Below are positions 15,898 through 26,341 of a DNA stretch of 39,172 nt, one piece after another. This stretch comes from Fermentibacter sp964564435 (GTDB taxonomy: Bacteria; Fermentibacterota; Fermentibacteria; Fermentibacterales; Fermentibacteraceae). Each line of letters starts with the position of its first letter. The first letter of the stretch is position 1. The translations under genes were made by a program, and so were the position numbers. The stretch is from assembly GCA_964564435.1 (NCBI GenBank), contig CAZMAT010000018.1:1-39172 (forward strand), in the 5' to 3' direction. The notes under the pieces were generated by a model. It saw only the letters and a list, made by a program, of their open reading frames with translations. It searched no databases and was not told the origin of the DNA.

Positions 15898-17961
15898 TCA
15901 GTTGCCCAGCAATACCACCCTGGACGAGGCGCAGCCCGAAGACGAATCCAGGCGGATCAGGTAGCATCCCGACGGCAGGGGCGCACCCGAACCGTCGGTT
16001 CCGGGCACCGTGAGCAGGCCGGAGTCGCCCGCACCGGCGGGCAGATCGCACGACCACACGGCCCGTCCCGCCAGGTCGTACAAGCCGAGAACGGCATCCG
16101 TCGCAACCCCGGGAAGGCTCCACGAAACGCTGAAGGCTCCCCCGGCGGGGTTCGGGAAGGCCGGGCCGAGCGCCGCGATCGAGCCCGCGTCGCCCTCCCC
16201 GCCTACGATCCCGGTCTGGTTCGGTACGAACACCTCGGCGGGATCGCCCAGATAATTGTTCTCCTGGAGGACCCAGTTCTGCAGCGTCATGCCGCCTGCG
16301 GCCTTGAAGGCATCCTTCGCAGCGGCCTGCATGTCGCCGATACGCTCGATGCCACTTCCGAAGAGCTGATCCGCGAAGTGGACCTCGAGCCACTCCGAGG
16401 GACCCATCTCGGGAGGCGTCCCCCAGCCGTAGTTCGAGTTGTACATGACTGCGACCGCGCCTCCGTCGGGCCACATCATCAGGCGCTCGGCGCTGCATCC
16501 ATTGGCCGAGAGTATCCCGGGGTCGCAGGCCATGGAATGGAGGATGGTCAGCCTGTCCGAGTTGGTCATGCCGGTGTAGTTCTGGTTCGTGAACATGTTG
16601 GCGGGCTCGTAGTACCAGTAGACGCCGCCGGAGCCGCCGTGGCCCTGGTCGCTCACGTAGCTGGCCCCCTGGTTGATCATGTCGATCTGGTCCGTGGGAT
16701 GGCCCGACCAGTATTCGTACCGCTTCAACTGCACCCACGACGGCGGGATCCTGTTCGAGATCGAGTCGCAGACGAAGCTGCCCCAGTAGCCGTCGGGCTC
16801 GGTGTCGGGCCACAGGCCGGCGCCGCACAGGAGGGCGGTGGTGCGCCACGACCCCTCGGCAGACTCCGTCTCGTAGGCGATCGCCTTGGATACCATCGTG
16901 GCGACGTGCACCTGCACGTCGGAGCTGAACCTCCCCACCGCGATGTCGGAGTAGTAGTCGATCCAGTCGGTGTTCTCACCGTAAAGGTGGTCGCCGTCGC
17001 CGTCCCACATGCGGGTGAGGTCCGAATAGTAGAGGTCGGCGGTCTGGGCGAGCATCAGGCTGTCGCCGCCCACGACGAGGCTCGAGATCCTCTGGGTCGG
17101 GCCCCAGTCGCCGATGATCAGGGCATAGACGAGCCCCTGGTTCTGATATGCGTACTTGAGGTAGTTGCGGATCTGCTCCTGGGTGTCGTACCCGGTGTAG
17201 GAGGCGTAGATCGATTCGAGCGGGACGTAGGCCGCCTGGAGCCCTGTCGCGTTCCGGTGGTCGACCAGCGGCTGGAGCGTCGCCTCCATCGAGGCCGGGC
17301 CTATGGCTACCCAGACCGGCCAGGAGTCGTCGGTTTCCCTCTCCTCCGGCCGGCATGCCGCGAGATCACCGGGATTAGCCACTATGTGGGCGAGTATGGA
17401 TTCCGCGTGGCCGATCTGCCCGGCGGTCAGGCGGAGCCGCTCTGCTGCCGGATCGGACGAGTAGGAGAGGGTGATCCTGGCTTCGGTGATCACCGAGAGC
17501 CTGCCCGACAGCGGATGGTACGAGAAGGGCGAGATCGAGACGGACCCGAGCTGGAAGCCCGTTCTCGTGCCGGTGCTGGTCTCGACGACCGGGCTCGCCG
17601 GGAACCGTGCGTCGGAGATGTAGATGGCGGGATCGCGCAGGAAGGGCCCCGGCTGCTCGCCGAAGGAGACGACCCGCACGGGCAGGATGTCGTGGAAGCC
17701 GTCGAGGGTCTCCTCTGCGAGTATCTCGACCTCCGCGCTGGTCACGGACATCCCCTGCGGGATGACGAAGGTGCTGGTCACGACGGGGAGGTTCGGCATC
17801 CCCTCGTCGAACCAGGTCAGCCCCCCGGGGCACGCCGGAAGCTCGCCGCCTGCGTAGTTCGAGAGGGTGAATCCGCCGCTTCCCATCGAGAAATCGACGG
17901 AGATCTCCCCGGCCGGTGCCGGAACCGCCACCAGTGCCGTCGCAATCACGAGGTATCTCAT
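15898..17961 (-). CDS. gingipain-like cysteine peptidase (family C25) with C-terminal sorting domain
   Basis: The 687-residue protein has a short signal peptide (MRYLVIATALVAVPAPAG), an N-terminal propeptide region up to about residue 200, and a C25 caspase-like fold. The catalytic dyad is visible as His441 in SDQGHGGSGG and Cys479 in HSMACDPG. Residues from about 605 (FPNPAGGAFSVSWSLPG, LGLYDLAGRAVW, PSGCYLIRL) form a FlgD-like/type IX sorting domain, so it should be exported and displayed or released. Gingipains cut after Arg or Lys; the specificity of this one cannot be read. The domain order matches homologues common in FCB-group bacteria. It is divergent from the YjgR-like gene and ends 20 bases from the terminator of the preceding gene. 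Confidence 0.9.
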   Translation of the reverse strand: MRYLVIATALVAVPAPAGEISVDFSMGSGGFTLSNYAGGELPACPGGLTWFDEGMPNLPVVTSTFVIPQGMSVTSAEVEILAEETLDGFHDILPVRVVSFGEQPGPFLRDPAIYISDARFPASPVVETSTGTRTGFQLGSVSISPFSYHPLSGRLSVITEARITLSYSSDPAAERLRLTAGQIGHAESILAHIVANPGDLAACRPEERETDDSWPVWVAIGPASMEATLQPLVDHRNATGLQAAYVPLESIYASYTGYDTQEQIRNYLKYAYQNQGLVYALIIGDWGPTQRISSLVVGGDSLMLAQTADLYYSDLTRMWDGDGDHLYGENTDWIDYYSDIAVGRFSSDVQVHVATMVSKAIAYETESAEGSWRTTALLCGAGLWPDTEPDGYWGSFVCDSISNRIPPSWVQLKRYEYWSGHPTDQIDMINQGASYVSDQGHGGSGGVYWYYEPANMFTNQNYTGMTNSDRLTILHSMACDPGILSANGCSAERLMMWPDGGAVAVMYNSNYGWGTPPEMGPSEWLEVHFADQLFGSGIERIGDMQAAAKDAFKAAGGMTLQNWVLQENNYLGDPAEVFVPNQTGIVGGEGDAGSIAALGPAFPNPAGGAFSVSWSLPGVATDAVLGLYDLAGRAVWSCDLPAGAGDSGLLTVPGTDGSGAPLPSGCYLIRLDSSSGCASSRVVLLGN

Positions 17962-18075
17962 CTCATCTCCCGGGATCGTTGTGGAATGGCGGGCTCACAA
18001 GCATTAGAATATGCACACAAAGGGACGGAAGGGGTCTGGCGGAAGCCTGATCCGCCCGGGAACTGGAGGTCGGGA

Positions 18076-19541
<1,466 letters not shown>

Positions 19542-19545
<4 letters not shown>

Positions 19546-20333
19546 GCCCTCCCCGTCACCCGGGACGAGGCGATCCAGCTCATCAGGACGGCGCCGGCAA
19601 CCGCGGCGTTGAGGGACTCGACATCCCTGGACTGAGGCACGGCAAGGGAGCCCCGGCAAATGGCCCGGGCTGCATCCGATATCCCATGGGCTTCCGAACC
19701 CACCACCAGGGCACATCGCGAGGGGATCGAAGCGGAATAGACCGGGCGTCCGCCCGTCTCTGCGGAAAGCGCCGTGTACCCAGCGACTTCGAGGACGGCG
19801 GACGCCTTCGGGGCGTCCAGCCCCCGCATCACCGGTATGAAGGCGTTGGCTCCCGCGGCTGCCCTGGTCACCTTGGGCGAGTACGGGTTGCACGTGCCCC
19901 CGAGGGCGATCACGGCGGCGAACCCGAATGCGGCTGCGCATCGCAGGAGGGTCCCGGCGTTGCCGGGATCAGCGATCCCGTCCAGAACGAGCACGGAAGA
20001 GGGGCCGCGGCCGGGTTCGAGCCTTTCGGGCTGCGCCGGAAGCCGGCACACGGCGGCAATTCCCTGGGAGTGTATGGTATCCGACAGGAGGCCGAAGACC
20101 TTCTCCGGAAGGAGCAGGGCTCTGATGCCCCCCCCGCCGGGCAGCCCCGCGGCGGCTTCCGCCCCCTCGCACACGAGCAGCTCGAGGATCAGCCCGGGGG
20201 ACCTGCGTGCGATGTCACCGACGAACCTGGGGCCCTCCACCAGGAAGGCCCCGTGCTTGTCCACCCCCCGGTGGGTCGAGAGCTCGACGGCCCTCCTGAC
20301 GGAGCGGTTGCCGGGCGACTCGACCCTCTCCAC
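19542..20333 (-). CDS. SpoU/TrmH-family RNA 2'-O-methyltransferase
   Basis: The 263-residue enzyme has an N-terminal substrate-binding domain (KHGAFLVEGPRFVGDIAR) and the three SpoU knot motifs: LVLDGIADPGNAGTLLRCAA (motif 1), ALVVGSEAHGIS (motif 2) and VPQSRDVESLNAAVAGAVLM (motif 3). It methylates a ribose 2'-OH in rRNA or tRNA using SAM; the exact site is unknown. Motif 3 has Gln-Ser-Arg-Asp-Val where IPM..G.vESLN is usual. The proposed start is GTG 20333, five bases after the stop of the epimerase, without a clear RBS, so coupling is likely. It is the last gene of the long minus-strand block. Confidence 0.85.
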
Positions 20334-20338
20334 GGGGT

Positions 20339-21328
20339 TCAGGAGGTATGCCGGCCCGAGGCCAGTATCCTGTCGATGATCTCAGCAATGCCCGCGCCCG
20401 GGGCGATGCCCACCAGGCCCTTCAGCCTCGACACGTCGGGCACGCGCCTCTGCATGTCCTCGAAGTCCTTCGGGTAGGCCTCGTCGTACGGGACCAGCCT
20501 GATCTCGGAGGCCGAGCCCGTCTTCTGCTTCACGAGCCCGGCGAGATCCATTATCGAGATCTCCTCGGTGGAGCCGATGTTCACCGCGAGGCCGGCCGAA
20601 TCCCGAGTCTCCATCAGGGCCAGGATGCAGTCCACGACCTCGTACACGAGGCTGAAGCACCTGGTCTGCGTGCCGTCGCCGTAGACGGTGATCGGCTCAC
20701 CGGCGAGGGCCTGCCTGATGAACCGGGGAAGCACCATGCCGTACCTGCCGGACTGCCTTGGGCCCACGGTGTTGAAGAGGCGGCCTATGGTGACGGGGAG
20801 GCCTCGCGCCTTGGAGTAGGCCAGGGCCAGGAACTCGTCGATGGTCTTCGAGCAGGCGTAGCTCCAGCGGCTGCGGCTCGTGGCCCCGAACACCAGGTCG
20901 CCGTCCTCGTGGAAGGGCACCGCCTCGCCCTTGCCGTAGACCTCGGATGTGGACGCGATGAACGTCCTGCGGCTCTTCTTGCCCGCAGCGCGGAGCACGT
21001 TCTCGGTGCCCCGCACGTTCACCTCGATGGTCTCCACGGGATGCCTGATGATCGTCTCCACACCGACAGCGGCCGCCAGGTGGATCACGGAACCGCACAG
21101 GTCCACCGCCTCCGCAACCAGCGACTCGTCGCAGACCGAGCCGATCGTGTAGCTGAAGCGCGGATCGCCGGCGCAGTGCTCCAGGTTCGCGAGGTTGCCC
21201 GTGGAGAGGTCGTCGAGGACGAGCACGCTCCTGCCCTTCGCGAGCAGGGCCTCGCAGACGTGCGAACCGATGAAGCCCGCCCCGCCCGTGACGAGGAAGT
21301 CGTAGCCGCGGATCTTCAGATCGCCCAA
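20339..21328 (-). CDS. NAD-dependent nucleotide-sugar epimerase/dehydratase
   Basis: The 329-residue SDR-type enzyme has the NAD-binding motif VTGGAGFIGSHVCEAL near residue 13, the Ser-Tyr-Lys catalytic set (STSEVYG and YACSK, Tyr-x-x-x-Lys) and the substrate loop GRLFNTVGPRQSGRYGMVLP. This pattern fits UDP-glucose 4-epimerase, UDP-glucuronate decarboxylase or dTDP-glucose 4,6-dehydratase; the GPRQSGRYGMVLPRF block is closest to the decarboxylase-like group. It supplies an activated sugar for cell-surface glycans. The start is TTG 21328, just after AGGAGGG. It lies downstream of the sodium-pump genes, with seven bases between, and is probably co-transcribed. Confidence 0.84.
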   Translation of the reverse strand: MGDLKIRGYDFLVTGGAGFIGSHVCEALLAKGRSVLVLDDLSTGNLANLEHCAGDPRFSYTIGSVCDESLVAEAVDLCGSVIHLAAAVGVETIIRHPVETIEVNVRGTENVLRAAGKKSRRTFIASTSEVYGKGEAVPFHEDGDLVFGATSRSRWSYACSKTIDEFLALAYSKARGLPVTIGRLFNTVGPRQSGRYGMVLPRFIRQALAGEPITVYGDGTQTRCFSLVYEVVDCILALMETRDSAGLAVNIGSTEEISIMDLAGLVKQKTGSASEIRLVPYDEAYPKDFEDMQRRVPDVSRLKGLVGIAPGAGIAEIIDRILASGRHTS

Positions 21329-21335
21329 GTCCCTC

Positions 21336-22547
21336 CTAGTGCGGGATCATGCCCAGCAGCACGCCCGCCGCGATGGCGCTGCCAATCACCCCGGCCACGT
21401 TCGGACCCATGGCGTGCATGAGGAGGTGGTTCTTCGGGTCGTACTCGCGCCCGACAGTCTCGGACACGCGTGCCGAGTCGGGCACGGCCGAGACGCCCGC
21501 CGAGCCTATCAGCGGGTTGATCTTGCTGCCTTCCTTCAGGAACAGGTTCATGAACTTGGCGAAGAGCACGCCGCCCGCCGATGCGGTGGCGAAGCTCGCA
21601 GCCCCCAGAACGAAGATCAGGATCGACTGGGGCGTGAGGAAGAAGCTCGCCTGGGTGCTTGTGCCCACCGAGAAGCCCAGCAGCATCACTACGATGTTGT
21701 TGAGGGCGTTCTGGGCGCTGTCGGAGAGCCGGTTCGTCACTCCGCTCTCCCGGAGGAGGTTCCCGAAGAAGAGCATCCCGAGCAGGGTGATCGCGCCCGG
21801 GGCGATGAAGGCCGTCACGATGAAGGCCACGATGGGGAAGAGCACTTTCTCCAACCGCGACACCTGCCGGGCCGGCCTCATCCTGATCCTGCGCTCGGCC
21901 GGAGTCGTGAGCAGCTTCATGATGGGCGGCTGGATCACCGGCACCAGGCCCATGTAGGAGTAGGCTGCGATGGCGATGGCTCCCAGCAGATGCGGGGCCA
22001 TCTGGCTGGCGACGAAGATCGCAGTGGGCCCGTCGGCCCCTCCGATGATCCCTATCGCTGCGGCTTCCTTCAGGTCGAAGCCGAGCAGCAGGGATCCCAT
22101 CAGGGTGAGGAATATCCCGATCTGCGCGGCGGCGCCGAGGAGGAGCAGCTTGGGGTTGGACAGCAGCGCGCTGAAGTCTGTCATCGCCCCGATCCCGAGG
22201 AAGATCAGCGGCGGGAAGAGGCCGCTCGAGACGCCGAAGTAGTAGAGCCTGAAGACGGACTGCTGCCCGCCCAGCACGTCCTGGTAGCCTATCGGCATAA
22301 GGGTCGGATCGTACGGGATGTTGCCCGCCACTATCCCGAACCCGATCGGTATCAGGAGCAGCGGTTCGTAGTTCTTCCTGACGGCGAGCCAGATCATCGC
22401 CAGCCCGACCGCGATCATGATCAGGTTTCCGATTTCGATGTTCCCGAATCCCGTGACCCGGAAAATGCTCGACAGATCGGACGCGGTCCCGGACTGTACG
22501 CCAGCTGCGGCCGTCAGCACGCCCAGAAGGCGGCCGGCCGGGGGCAT
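21336..22547 (-). CDS. mmdB: Na+-translocating decarboxylase, beta subunit (membrane carrier)
   Basis: The 403-residue integral membrane protein has about ten hydrophobic segments and the invariant block GIIGGADGPTAIF (GGADGPT at 169-175), whose Asp takes part in sodium transport in OadB/GcdB/MmdB proteins. It decarboxylates the carboxybiotin of the biotin carrier and moves 1-2 Na+ outward across the inner membrane. The start is ATG 22547, one base after the TGA of the biotin-carrier gene, with GGGAG five bases upstream. Family members use oxaloacetate, glutaconyl-CoA, malonate or methylmalonyl-CoA; the epimerase, MeaB and mutase subunit in the same operon point to methylmalonyl-CoA. Confidence 0.92.
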   Translation of the reverse strand: MPPAGRLLGVLTAAAGVQSGTASDLSSIFRVTGFGNIEIGNLIMIAVGLAMIWLAVRKNYEPLLLIPIGFGIVAGNIPYDPTLMPIGYQDVLGGQQSVFRLYYFGVSSGLFPPLIFLGIGAMTDFSALLSNPKLLLLGAAAQIGIFLTLMGSLLLGFDLKEAAAIGIIGGADGPTAIFVASQMAPHLLGAIAIAAYSYMGLVPVIQPPIMKLLTTPAERRIRMRPARQVSRLEKVLFPIVAFIVTAFIAPGAITLLGMLFFGNLLRESGVTNRLSDSAQNALNNIVVMLLGFSVGTSTQASFFLTPQSILIFVLGAASFATASAGGVLFAKFMNLFLKEGSKINPLIGSAGVSAVPDSARVSETVGREYDPKNHLLMHAMGPNVAGVIGSAIAAGVLLGMIPH

Positions 22548-22548
22548 A

Positions 22549-22992
22549 TCAACTCCCTATCTTCATCAAGAGTGCGTTTTCGAGCACGGTTTCCCCCTGC
22601 TTCACGGGGATGCTGCCCACTGTCCCGCTGAACGGGGATTCGATCTCGTTCTCCATCTTCATCGCTTCCATGATGGCGACGGTCTGGCCGACGCGGACCT
22701 GGTCGCCTTCCTTCACCAGGAGCTTCAGGATGAGCCCCGGAAGCGGCGCCAGGATGTCGCCGCGGCCGGCTGACGCGGTTCCCGGAGGAGAGGTCTTGTC
22801 CGGGGCTTCGGCCGCGCTCACCACATGGGGCTTGGTCTCGAGCCTCGGGGTCTTGGAGGAGGCCTTCCTGGGCGCCTCGATCTCCACGTCGAACTGCTTG
22901 CCGTTCACGGAGACATCGACGCGGTCGTCGATCATCCTGCCGACGTTCACGTCGTAGCTCCTGCCGCCGATGGTCACCTTGTATTCGGGCAT
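22549..22992 (-). CDS. mmdC: biotin carrier subunit of the decarboxylase
   Basis: The 147-residue protein has an N-terminal small domain (MPEYKVTIGGRSYDVNVGRM), a Ala/Pro/Thr-rich linker (residues 41-77) and a biotinyl domain at 78-147 with the biotinylation motif EAMKMEN (Lys112). The carrier moves carboxybiotin between the alpha subunit and the membrane beta subunit. The real start is ATG 22992, because AGGAG precedes it and its ATG overlaps the TGA of the gamma/delta gene (TGATG). The frame is open further upstream but that is antisense-like. Biotin ligase is not in the window. Confidence 0.91.
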   Translation of the reverse strand: MPEYKVTIGGRSYDVNVGRMIDDRVDVSVNGKQFDVEIEAPRKASSKTPRLETKPHVVSAAEAPDKTSPPGTASAGRGDILAPLPGLILKLLVKEGDQVRVGQTVAIMEAMKMENEIESPFSGTVGSIPVKQGETVLENALLMKIGS

Positions 22993-23402
22993 CAGAGACT
23001 CCTGTTCCGCGGGCGTCCCCCGAGGGCCTGCCTGCCGAGGAGGACCTCGGCGCGCCCCGCGAGCCGCCACGGCCTGTATGGCTTGTCGTACAATCCCAGT
23101 GTCAGCCTGACGTGCTCGATCTGCTCGAGGCTCTGGAGGTGGGCGTGGATCGCGCTCACGGCGGCGGCGATCTCCTCGTCCGTCGGCTGGAGCGGCGAGG
23201 CGGACTCCTGCACGGCTCCGCCCTCGGCCTTCTTCGCCTCGGACCTGGCGATCATCCTGGAGAGCAGGGGCAGGAGCAGAGTCAGGATCACCAGCCCGGA
23301 GAAGACTATCACCATCCCGACTACCGACACTTTAGCACCCTGTCCGAGGACGGGTTCCGCGGACTGCCCCGCGGCGGCCAGAAGGACCAGCCCAGCCGTC
23401 AT
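22992..23402 (-). CDS. mmdD: OadG-family small subunit of the sodium pump
   Basis: The 136-residue protein has one membrane span near the N-terminus (VSVVGMVIVFSGLVILTLLLPLL) typical of OadG/MmdD, then an Ala/Glu/Ser linker and a soluble tail of about 60 residues (PTDEEIAAAVSAIHAHLQSL onward, ending RPRNRSL). OadG-family subunits tether the soluble alpha subunit to the membrane complex and help assembly. The tail is longer than in many relatives and may bind the alpha or biotin subunit. Its ATG overlaps the alpha gene stop (ATGA) and its stop overlaps the biotin-carrier start, so the four genes are tightly coupled. Confidence 0.85.
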   Translation of the reverse strand: MTAGLVLLAAAGQSAEPVLGQGAKVSVVGMVIVFSGLVILTLLLPLLSRMIARSEAKKAEGGAVQESASPLQPTDEEIAAAVSAIHAHLQSLEQIEHVRLTLGLYDKPYRPWRLAGRAEVLLGRQALGGRPRNRSL

Positions 23403-24949
23403 AGAGGGATGTTCCCGTGCTTCTTGGAGGGCATGAAGCGCCTCTTGCCCGACAGCATCTCCAGAGCCCTCACGACCCGGAACCTCGTCGAGGAGGGAAC
23501 GATGACATCGTCCACGTAGCCGCGCTCAGCCGCAGTGAAGGGGTTGGCGAAGTGCTCCTTGTAGTCCTCCACCAGCTCCTTCTTCCTGTCGGCGGGGGAC
23601 TGCGCCTTCTCGAGGTCCTTGCTGAAGATGATCTCCACCGCGCCCTCGGGCCCCATCACGGCTATCTCGGCGCTCGGCCAGGCGTAGTTCACGTCGGCCC
23701 TCAGGTGCTTGGAGCTCATGACGTCGTAGGCGCCGCCGTAGGCCTTGCGCACGATCACGGTCACCTTCGGCACCGTGGCTTCGGCGAAGGCGTAGAGCAG
23801 CTTGGCCCCGTTGCGGATGATGCCCGCGTACTCCTGCTTCGTGCCGGGCATGAAGCCGGGCACGTCGACGAAGGTCAGCACCGGGATGTTGAAGGCGTCG
23901 CAGAAGCGTACGAACCTGGCGCCCTTTATCGAGGCGTCGTTGTCGAGCACGCCGGCGAGGAACGAGGGCTGGTTCGCGACCACGCCCACGGACCTGCCGT
24001 TCATCCTGGCGAACCCTACTATTATGTTGGGGGCGAACATCCTCTGGATCTCGAGGAACTCGCCGCCGTCCACGACTGCGGAGATGATCTTCCTCATCTC
24101 ATAGGGCTTGTTCGGGTTGTCGGGGACGAAGTCGTCGAGCCAGGACTCCATCCTGTCGATGGGATCCGTGGGGGTGGAGGCGACCGGGTCCTCCATGTTG
24201 TTCTGGGGGATGTAGCTCACGAGCTTGCGTACGAACAGGAGAGCCTCCTGCTCGGTCTTGCAGGTGAGGCTCGCAACGCCGCTGCGCGTGGCGTGGATGT
24301 GCGCCCCGCCGAGCTGGTCGACCGTCACGTCCTCGCCGGTGACTGTCTTCACGACCTTCGGGCCGGTTACGAACATGTAGCTCGTGTTCTCGACCATGAT
24401 CGTGAAGTCGGTGATCGCGGGGCTGTAGACCGCGCCGCCGGCGCAGGGGCCCATGATAACGGAGATCTGGGGGATGACGCCGGAGTAGACAACGTTGCGC
24501 AGGAAGATCTCGCCGTATCCCGCCAGGCTCTCGATGCCCTCCTGGATGCGCGCTCCGCCCGAGTCGTTGAGCCCGATGACCGGGGCGCCGTTCTCGGCGG
24601 CCATCTCCATGATCTTGATCACCTTCTCGGCGAAGGTCTCGGAGAGAGATCCGCCGAAGACGGTGAAGTCGTGGGAGAATACGTAGACCAGCCGGCCGTC
24701 GATCGTGCCGTAGCCGGTGACCACGCCGTCGCCGGGGATGTGCTTCGAGTCGAGCCCGAACTTCGTGCACCTGTGGGACACGAACATGTCGAACTCCTCG
24801 AAGCTCCCCTCGTCGAGCAGGAGCTCGATCCTCTCCCTCGCGGTCAGCTTGCCCAGGGCGTGCTGCTTCTCGATCCTGTCGAGTCCGCCGCCCTCCTGCG
24901 CCTTCTCCCGCTGCGCGAGGAGCTTCTCGACCTTTTCCGCCGATGTCAT
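23399..24949 (-). CDS. mmdA: methylmalonyl-CoA decarboxylase alpha subunit (carboxyltransferase)
   Basis: The 516-residue protein is a full-length acyl-CoA carboxyltransferase. Visible family features are KLTARERIELLLDEGSFEE, the acyl-CoA site GGARIQEGIESLAGYG, GPCAGGAVYSPA, the second half GVLDNDASIKGARFVRFCD and VPGFMPGTKQEY, and VMSSKHLRADVNYAWPSAEI. It moves CO2 from (S)-methylmalonyl-CoA to biotin, giving propionyl-CoA. Propionyl-CoA carboxylase beta subunits are nearly identical in sequence; the sodium-pump subunits beside it favour decarboxylation in vivo. AGGAAGAGGG precedes the ATG at 24949, which overlaps the stop of the epimerase gene (ATGA). Confidence 0.92.
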   Translation of the reverse strand: MTSAEKVEKLLAQREKAQEGGGLDRIEKQHALGKLTARERIELLLDEGSFEEFDMFVSHRCTKFGLDSKHIPGDGVVTGYGTIDGRLVYVFSHDFTVFGGSLSETFAEKVIKIMEMAAENGAPVIGLNDSGGARIQEGIESLAGYGEIFLRNVVYSGVIPQISVIMGPCAGGAVYSPAITDFTIMVENTSYMFVTGPKVVKTVTGEDVTVDQLGGAHIHATRSGVASLTCKTEQEALLFVRKLVSYIPQNNMEDPVASTPTDPIDRMESWLDDFVPDNPNKPYEMRKIISAVVDGGEFLEIQRMFAPNIIVGFARMNGRSVGVVANQPSFLAGVLDNDASIKGARFVRFCDAFNIPVLTFVDVPGFMPGTKQEYAGIIRNGAKLLYAFAEATVPKVTVIVRKAYGGAYDVMSSKHLRADVNYAWPSAEIAVMGPEGAVEIIFSKDLEKAQSPADRKKELVEDYKEHFANPFTAAERGYVDDVIVPSSTRFRVVRALEMLSGKRRFMPSKKHGNIPL

Positions 24950-25371
24950 AGGCCCTCTTCCTTTTCAGTCGTTCCGTGTTCGCATATCTCAGTCAGAACC
25001 CTCCCGCTCGACTTCGGATGGATGAAGGCTATCAGGCTGCCTCCCGCGCCCATCCTCGGCTCGCGGTCTATCATCTCCACGCCCTTCTCCACGAGTGTCC
25101 GGACCGTGCCGGACGCGTCGCGCACGGAGTAGGCGATGTGGTGTACGCCCTGCCCCCTCTTCTCGATGAACTGGGCGATGGGGCTGTCGGGGGAGGTCGG
25201 CTCCAGGAGCTCTATCCTGGCTTCTCCGACGCGGAACATGGCCACCCTCACCTTCTGGGAGGGGACCTCCTCGCGCCCCAGATCCTCGAGGCCGAGCACG
25301 TCGCGGTAGAACGGGACGGACGCCTCCAGGCCCTCGACTGCAATGCCTATGTGGTCGATGTGATCGATCAT
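24946..25371 (-). CDS. mce: methylmalonyl-CoA epimerase
   Basis: The 141-residue protein is the size of other methylmalonyl-CoA/ethylmalonyl-CoA epimerases (VOC fold). It has the two beta-alpha-beta modules with metal ligands in HIDHIGIAVEGLEASVPFYR and GVHHIAYSVRD, and the C-terminal LLEPTSPDSP and GSLIAFIHPKSSGRVL motifs of the family. It interconverts (R)- and (S)-methylmalonyl-CoA, linking the mutase (R-form) to the decarboxylase (S-form). The stop overlaps the mmdA start, and its start overlaps the MeaB stop, so it is translated as part of the same unit. Confidence 0.92.
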   Translation of the reverse strand: MIDHIDHIGIAVEGLEASVPFYRDVLGLEDLGREEVPSQKVRVAMFRVGEARIELLEPTSPDSPIAQFIEKRGQGVHHIAYSVRDASGTVRTLVEKGVEMIDREPRMGAGGSLIAFIHPKSSGRVLTEICEHGTTEKEEGL

Positions 25372-26324
25372 GCCTCTACCGGAGCCCTTCCCGGGAGCGA
25401 GAGCCGCTCTCCGATCTCGTAAGGCGTTGTCTCTCCTGCAAGGACCATGTCGACCGCCCTCTCGACCCCCAGGGTGCGCTCCAGGAGCTCCAGGGCGGCC
25501 CTTGCCCCCTGTTCCGCGGCGATGCGGAGCAGGTTCTCTCGGACCCTCCCGCGCCGGGAGGCTTCGAAATCCCTCCCGGACGCGAGCAGTCTGTCGATCT
25601 CGGAGAAGACATCACCGAGGCCTTCTCCGCTGGTCACCGAGCATCTGACCACGGGGGGCCTGACCGTGCCCTCCGGCGCGAAATCGAGGCCCGCCCGGAC
25701 GATGGCTTCGAGCTGGTCGATCCCGGGCCTGTCGGCCTTGTTGAGGACTATGAGGTCCCCGATCTCCATGATGCCGGCCTTCATCATCTGCACGTCGTCG
25801 CCCAGGCCGGGGACGAGGACCAGGATGGTCAGGTCGGCAATGGAGGCGACCTCGACCTCCCCCTGGCCCACGCCCACGGTCTCGATCAGCACCGGATCGT
25901 ACCCTCCGGCGGTGATAACCTCCACCGCCTGAGCCGTGGTGCCGGCCAGCCCTCCGATGTGCCCCCTGCTGCCCATGCTCCGGATGAATATGTCCGGGTC
26001 GCAGGCATGGCGCTGCATCCTGAGCCTGTCGCCCAGGATGGCCCCTCCGGAGAACGGCGAGGAGGGATCGACGGCGATCACGCCGGGGCGCTTCCCGGCA
26101 CTCTTCCAGTGAGCCAGCAGGACGTCCGCCAGGCTGCTCTTGCCTGCGCCCGGAGGACCCGTTATCCCGACCGAACGCGACCCGGGGCAGGGATCGTAGA
26201 GCTCGTGCAGGAGCGCGGCGGCTTCGGCCCCGCCGTTCTCGACGACGGTGAGGGCCCGCGCGAGACCGCGCGTGTCACCCTTCCTGACGAGTCCGGCGAG
26301 ATGCCCGGGATCAGCGGCCCTCAA
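25368..26324 (-). CDS. meaB: MeaB/ArgK-type GTPase, methylmalonyl-CoA mutase chaperone
   Basis: The 318-residue G3E GTPase has Walker A GITGPPGAGKSS (residues 53-64), the MeaB block VDPSSPFSGGAILGDRLRM, switch region GSRGHIGGLAG, VIETVGVGQ and the NKAD guanine motif. MeaB guards loading of adenosylcobalamin onto methylmalonyl-CoA mutase and rescue after inactivation. The start is best at TTG 26324: GGAGG at 26330-26334 lies five bases upstream, whereas a GTG at 26330 overlaps the RBS. The C-terminal tail (ERAVDMVLAGETTPYEIGER) is the family dimer region. It follows the B12-binding subunit gene by 17 bases. Confidence 0.92.
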   Translation of the reverse strand: MRAADPGHLAGLVRKGDTRGLARALTVVENGGAEAAALLHELYDPCPGSRSVGITGPPGAGKSSLADVLLAHWKSAGKRPGVIAVDPSSPFSGGAILGDRLRMQRHACDPDIFIRSMGSRGHIGGLAGTTAQAVEVITAGGYDPVLIETVGVGQGEVEVASIADLTILVLVPGLGDDVQMMKAGIMEIGDLIVLNKADRPGIDQLEAIVRAGLDFAPEGTVRPPVVRCSVTSGEGLGDVFSEIDRLLASGRDFEASRRGRVRENLLRIAAEQGARAALELLERTLGVERAVDMVLAGETTPYEIGERLSLPGRAPVEA

Positions 26325-26341
26325 ACACACCTCCGGCCGGG

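Noticed and set aside
15649..18075. Large N-terminal extension of the YjgR-like gene
   Set aside because: The first 809 codons are antisense to the C25 peptidase and the preceding gene. The RBS and family N-terminus place the start at 18076.
23417..25132. 571-codon plus-strand frame
   Set aside because: It lies fully antisense to mmdA and mce, which carry strong family motifs.
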